Positions 61,250 to 64,000 of a stretch of 64,000 nucleotides of DNA are shown piece by piece (position 1 is the stretch's first letter; each line of letters opens with the position of its first letter). The notes under the pieces are model-generated. The model worked only from the letters and a program-made list of their open reading frames with translations, did no database searches and was not told where the DNA came from. Source of the DNA: Azoarcus_F sp048158365 (GTDB taxonomy: Bacteria > Pseudomonadota > Gammaproteobacteria > Burkholderiales > Rhodocyclaceae). The position numbers were made by a program, and so were the translations under genes. Location: the NCBI GenBank assembly GCA_048158365.1, contig JBLLNL010000001.1; one strand, given 5' to 3'.

Positions 61250-62548
61250 ATGAGTCAAAGTCTGCAGGCCGTGCGGGGGATGAACGACATCCTGCCCGAC
61301 GACGCCGAAATCTGGGAGCACTTCGAGGACATCGTGCGTGACTGGCTGAGAAGCTACGGCTACCGGCCCATCCGCATGCCCATCGTCGAACCGACGCCGC
61401 TCTTCAAGCGCGCGATCGGAGAGGTCACCGACATCGTCGAGAAGGAGATGTACTCCTTCGTCGATTCGCTCAATGGCGAGGAACTCACGCTGCGCCCGGA
61501 GGGGACCGCGTCCTGCGTGCGTGCGGCGATCCAGCACAAGATGCTGCATACCGGCGCGCATCGACTGTACTACCAGGGGCCCATGTTTCGGCACGAACGC
61601 CCCCAGAAGGGGCGTTATCGTCAGTTCCACCAGATCGGCGTGGAGGCGCTCGGCTTCTCCGGGCCGGACATCGACGCGGAACTGATTCTGATGTGCGCGC
61701 GCCTGTGGGACGACCTCGGCCTGGAAGACGTCAGGCTGGAACTGAACTCGCTCGGATCCAGTGCCGAGAGAGCCGCGCATCGCGCCGCCCTGGTCGACTA
61801 TCTCGAGCGGCATGCCGGGCAGCTCGACGAGGACGGCAGGCGCCGCTTGCACACCAATCCGCTGCGCATTCTGGACACCAAGAATCCCGCCCTGCAGGAT
61901 CTGGTCGAGGCCGCACCCAGGCTTGCCGATTTTCTCGGCGACGAGTCGCTGACGCATTTCGATGGCGTGCAGACCATCCTCAAGGACGCAGGGATTCCGT
62001 TCAGAATCAATCACCGGCTGGTGCGTGGACTCGATTACTATAACCGCACGGTTTTCGAGTGGGTGACCAATCGGCTCGGCGCCCAGGGCACCGTATGTGC
62101 TGGTGGACGTTACGATGGGCTGGTCGAGATGCTCGGCGGCAAGCCGGTGCCGGCGGCCGGCTTCGCGATGGGGGTGGAGCGTCTGATCTCGCTGTGGCGG
62201 GACAGCGGTGGCGAGGCCGAGCGCGCACAGCCGGACGTCTACGTGGTGCATGTCGGGGACGCGGCTCGGAGGCTCGCATTTCGAGCATCCGAGGCGCTGC
62301 GCGCCTATGGTTTTGCGGTGCTGACCCACTGTGGTGGCGGCAGCTTCAAGTCGCAGATGAAGAAGGCCGATGCGAGTGGCGCGCCGATGGCGGTCATCAT
62401 CGGTGAGGACGAGGCGGCCGAAGGGACCGTAGGATTGAAACCGCTGCGCGGGCCGGGCGTCCAGCAGCGCATACATGTCGACAGCCTTGCCGATGCACTG
62501 GCCGAGCGACTCTTTACCGAGGAAGGCGAACACGATGGCAGTCTATGA
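61250..62548 (+). CDS. hisS: Histidyl-tRNA synthetase
   Basis: A 432-residue class II aminoacyl-tRNA synthetase. AVRGMNDILPDDAEIW is the N terminus, motif 2 is in GPMFRHERPQKGRYRQFHQIGVE (two parts), the histidine-binding motifs are LVRGLDYYNRTVFEW and AGGRYDGLVEMLGG, and motif 3 is GFAMGVERLI. ATG 61250 gives the standard N terminus. It overlaps the next gene by 14 bases. Confidence 0.96.
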   Translation: MSQSLQAVRGMNDILPDDAEIWEHFEDIVRDWLRSYGYRPIRMPIVEPTPLFKRAIGEVTDIVEKEMYSFVDSLNGEELTLRPEGTASCVRAAIQHKMLHTGAHRLYYQGPMFRHERPQKGRYRQFHQIGVEALGFSGPDIDAELILMCARLWDDLGLEDVRLELNSLGSSAERAAHRAALVDYLERHAGQLDEDGRRRLHTNPLRILDTKNPALQDLVEAAPRLADFLGDESLTHFDGVQTILKDAGIPFRINHRLVRGLDYYNRTVFEWVTNRLGAQGTVCAGGRYDGLVEMLGGKPVPAAGFAMGVERLISLWRDSGGEAERAQPDVYVVHVGDAARRLAFRASEALRAYGFAVLTHCGGGSFKSQMKKADASGAPMAVIIGEDEAAEGTVGLKPLRGPGVQQRIHVDSLADALAERLFTEEGEHDGSL

Positions 62549-63182
62549 CCTTGAAGAGCAGGAACAACTCTCCCAGATCAAGGCGTGGTGGGAGCAGTAT
62601 GGAAAGTTCGTCACCGCGCTGGCGCTGACCGCTGCACTGGCTTCGGTCGGCTGGCAAGGATTGAACTGGTATCAGAACAAACAGGCCAACGAGGCGGGCG
62701 GGCTCTATTACGCGGTCCAGCGTGCGGTCCAGGACGGTGACGCCGGGCGTGCGCGCGAGGCCGCGGGGCAGATCATCGAGCGCCATGGCAAGTCGGCCTA
62801 TGCCGAGATGGCGGCGCTGATGTCGGCCAGTGCCCAGTTCGCCGTCGGAGATCATCGCAACGCGCGCGCGCATCTCGAATGGCTGCGCAACAACACCAAG
62901 GATCCGGTGCTCAAGGATATCGCCCGTCTGCGCCTCGCCACCGTGATGCTTGCCGAAGGCGCGCATGCCGAAGCGCTGGCCCAGCTCGAGGGTGCGTCGG
63001 CACCGTCACTGGAGGCGCGCTTCGAGGACCTGCGCGGAGACATCCTGGCGATACAGGGGCAATACGCGAGCGCCGCGACGGCCTACCGCGCGGCGCTCGA
63101 CGCGCTGGCCGCTCAGGGCAGCGATGGCGTCGATGCGTTGATCGACGTGATCCGTGTGAAGCTCGAATCGCTGGAGGCATGA
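62535..63182 (+). CDS. YfgM-like ancillary SecYEG/TPR membrane protein
   Basis: A 215-residue bitopic protein: a cytoplasmic tail (YDLEEQEQLSQIKAWWEQYG), one transmembrane helix (about residues 22-42), and a periplasmic tetratricopeptide-like domain. YfgM binds the Sec translocon with PpiD and helps newly exported proteins. The neighbours hisS and bamB are the same as in enterics, which supports the call. Confidence 0.9.
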   Translation: MAVYDLEEQEQLSQIKAWWEQYGKFVTALALTAALASVGWQGLNWYQNKQANEAGGLYYAVQRAVQDGDAGRAREAAGQIIERHGKSAYAEMAALMSASAQFAVGDHRNARAHLEWLRNNTKDPVLKDIARLRLATVMLAEGAHAEALAQLEGASAPSLEARFEDLRGDILAIQGQYASAATAYRAALDALAAQGSDGVDALIDVIRVKLESLEA

Positions 63183-63185
63183 TCG

Positions 63186-64000
63186 ATGAGACGTTCTTCG
63201 CTTGCGACGCTCATTCTGGCCGGTTCTGTGGGGCTGCTTGGCGGTTGTTCGTCACTGAATCCGTTTTCCACGCCGACGCCCAAGCCTGCTGAACTGGTCA
63301 GCTTCGAGCCCAGCGCCGAGCTGCGTCCGCTGTGGCAGACGCGGATCGGATCGGCCGGCGGCTTCGCGCTTCAGCCCGCCGTGGTGGGCGACGATGTTTA
63401 TGCGGCCGCCCATGACGGTTCGGTCGTGCGCATCGACGGTGGCCGAACCGTGTGGCGGACCAGTGTCGGCGCGCGACTGTCCGCGGGGGTCGGCAGCGAT
63501 GGTCGCCTTGTTGCAGTCGTGACGACCACGGGAGACGTGGTCGCGCTGGATGCCGCCACCGGGGCCGAGCGCTGGCGTGTTCCGGCCGGGGTCGAGGTGC
63601 TCGCACCCCCGGCGATTGCCGAATCGGTCGTGGTGGTGCGCGCGTCGGACAGCCGTTTGTTCGGTTTCGACAGGGGCGACGGCAACCGTCGCTGGGTCTA
63701 TCAGCGCACCACCCCGGCGCTGTCGCTGCGCAGTGCCAGCGGTCTGGTCGTCGAGCAGCGTGTCGGCATCGTCGGTTTTCCGGGCGGCAGGCTGGTCGCG
63801 ATCAATACCGACAACGGTGGCGCACTGTGGGAATTGACCGTGGCGACGCCGCGCGGGGTGACCGAGCTGGAACGGATCGCGGACGTGGCCGGGACCGCGG
63901 TGCTGGGCCGACGGGAAGTCTGCGCCGTCGCGTTCCAGGGCCGCGCCGGCTGCTTCGATCTCGAGAACGGGAACGCGCTGTGGTCGCGCGAGTTCTCGAG
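63186..64000 (+). CDS. bamB: Outer-membrane protein assembly factor BamB, N-terminal part
   Basis: The first 271 residues; the gene runs off the right edge. A signal peptide ends in LGGC (acylated C21). PQQ-type beta-propeller blades follow, with repeats such as DGSVVRIDGGRTVWRTSVG, GDVVALDAATGAERWRVPAG and GGRLVAINTDNGGALWELTV. BamB is the lipoprotein of the BAM complex that assists beta-barrel insertion. It starts 3 bases after the YfgM-like gene. Confidence 0.94.
   Translation, partial: MRRSSLATLILAGSVGLLGGCSSLNPFSTPTPKPAELVSFEPSAELRPLWQTRIGSAGGFALQPAVVGDDVYAAAHDGSVVRIDGGRTVWRTSVGARLSAGVGSDGRLVAVVTTTGDVVALDAATGAERWRVPAGVEVLAPPAIAESVVVVRASDSRLFGFDRGDGNRRWVYQRTTPALSLRSASGLVVEQRVGIVGFPGGRLVAINTDNGGALWELTVATPRGVTELERIADVAGTAVLGRREVCAVAFQGRAGCFDLENGNALWSREFS

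Overview
The window is a GC-rich, gene-dense piece of a Gram-negative core chromosome. The gene content and order (complete dcw cluster followed by lpxC, dciA, secA and argJ; yajC-secD-secF beside tgt-queA; rlmN-pilW-rodZ-ispG-hisS-yfgM-bamB; accB-accC-prmA with a DUF3426 gene) are typical of Betaproteobacteria. Resemblance to the Rhodocyclales/Azoarcus-Thauera side is my impression from family memory, not something computed. No prophage, CRISPR array, complete insertion sequence or integrated island is visible. Accessory DNA is limited to one small palindromic MITE-like element and a few strong hairpins.

Layout. 1-5.2 kb: start of waaA (minus strand), a UDP-glucuronate epimerase, apaH, the ornithine-lipid pair olsB-olsA (minus), a PfkB kinase and a glycine-zipper lipoprotein. 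5.2-11.1 kb (minus): a co-directional block with an uncharacterised gene, a TlpA-like thioredoxin, aroQ, accB, accC, prmA and a DUF3426 zinc-ribbon membrane protein. 11.2-16.6 kb: mpl, the yraN-diaA-dolP block (minus), rsmI, pyrC and a small lipoprotein whose end carries the promoter of rnpB. 16.6-17.1 kb: RNase P RNA.

17.3-34.1 kb: the division and cell wall (dcw) cluster mraZ-rsmH-ftsL-ftsI-murE-murF-mraY-murD-ftsW-murG-murC-ddl-ftsQ-ftsA-ftsZ. A good sigma70 promoter lies upstream, overlapped by 10-bp-spaced MraZ boxes. Every gene from mraZ to ftsA overlaps the next by 4 to 11 bases. The run is broken only by a 140-bp ftsA-ftsZ spacer that carries a near-perfect inverted repeat. murB is not in the cluster.

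34.3-48.2 kb: lpxC, a 58-residue membrane protein, the 169-bp palindromic element, dciA (minus), secA, argJ, apaG (minus), purB, a DUF2322 gene, then on the minus strand secF, secD, yajC, tgt and queA, and a tRNA-Leu(CAA). 48.3-56.4 kb: an NhaR-like regulator (minus), a Bax-inhibitor-1 family membrane protein, a strong bidirectional terminator, accA, tilS, a DctS/DctR-like two-component pair (minus) and a TRAP solute-binding protein without its permease genes. 56.5-64 kb: ndk, rlmN, pilW, rodZ, ispG, hisS, a YfgM-like protein and the start of bamB.

Functionally the window covers peptidoglycan precursor synthesis and septation, lipid A and fatty acid initiation (lpxC, waaA, accABC), protein export (secADF, yajC, bamB), tRNA/rRNA modification (tgt, queA, tilS, rlmN, rsmH, rsmI) and basic biosynthesis (aroQ, pyrC, purB, argJ, ispG). 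The most interesting non-coding signals are the palindromic element after lpxC, the ftsA-ftsZ hairpin, the MraZ operator and an extra hairpin in the RNase P RNA.
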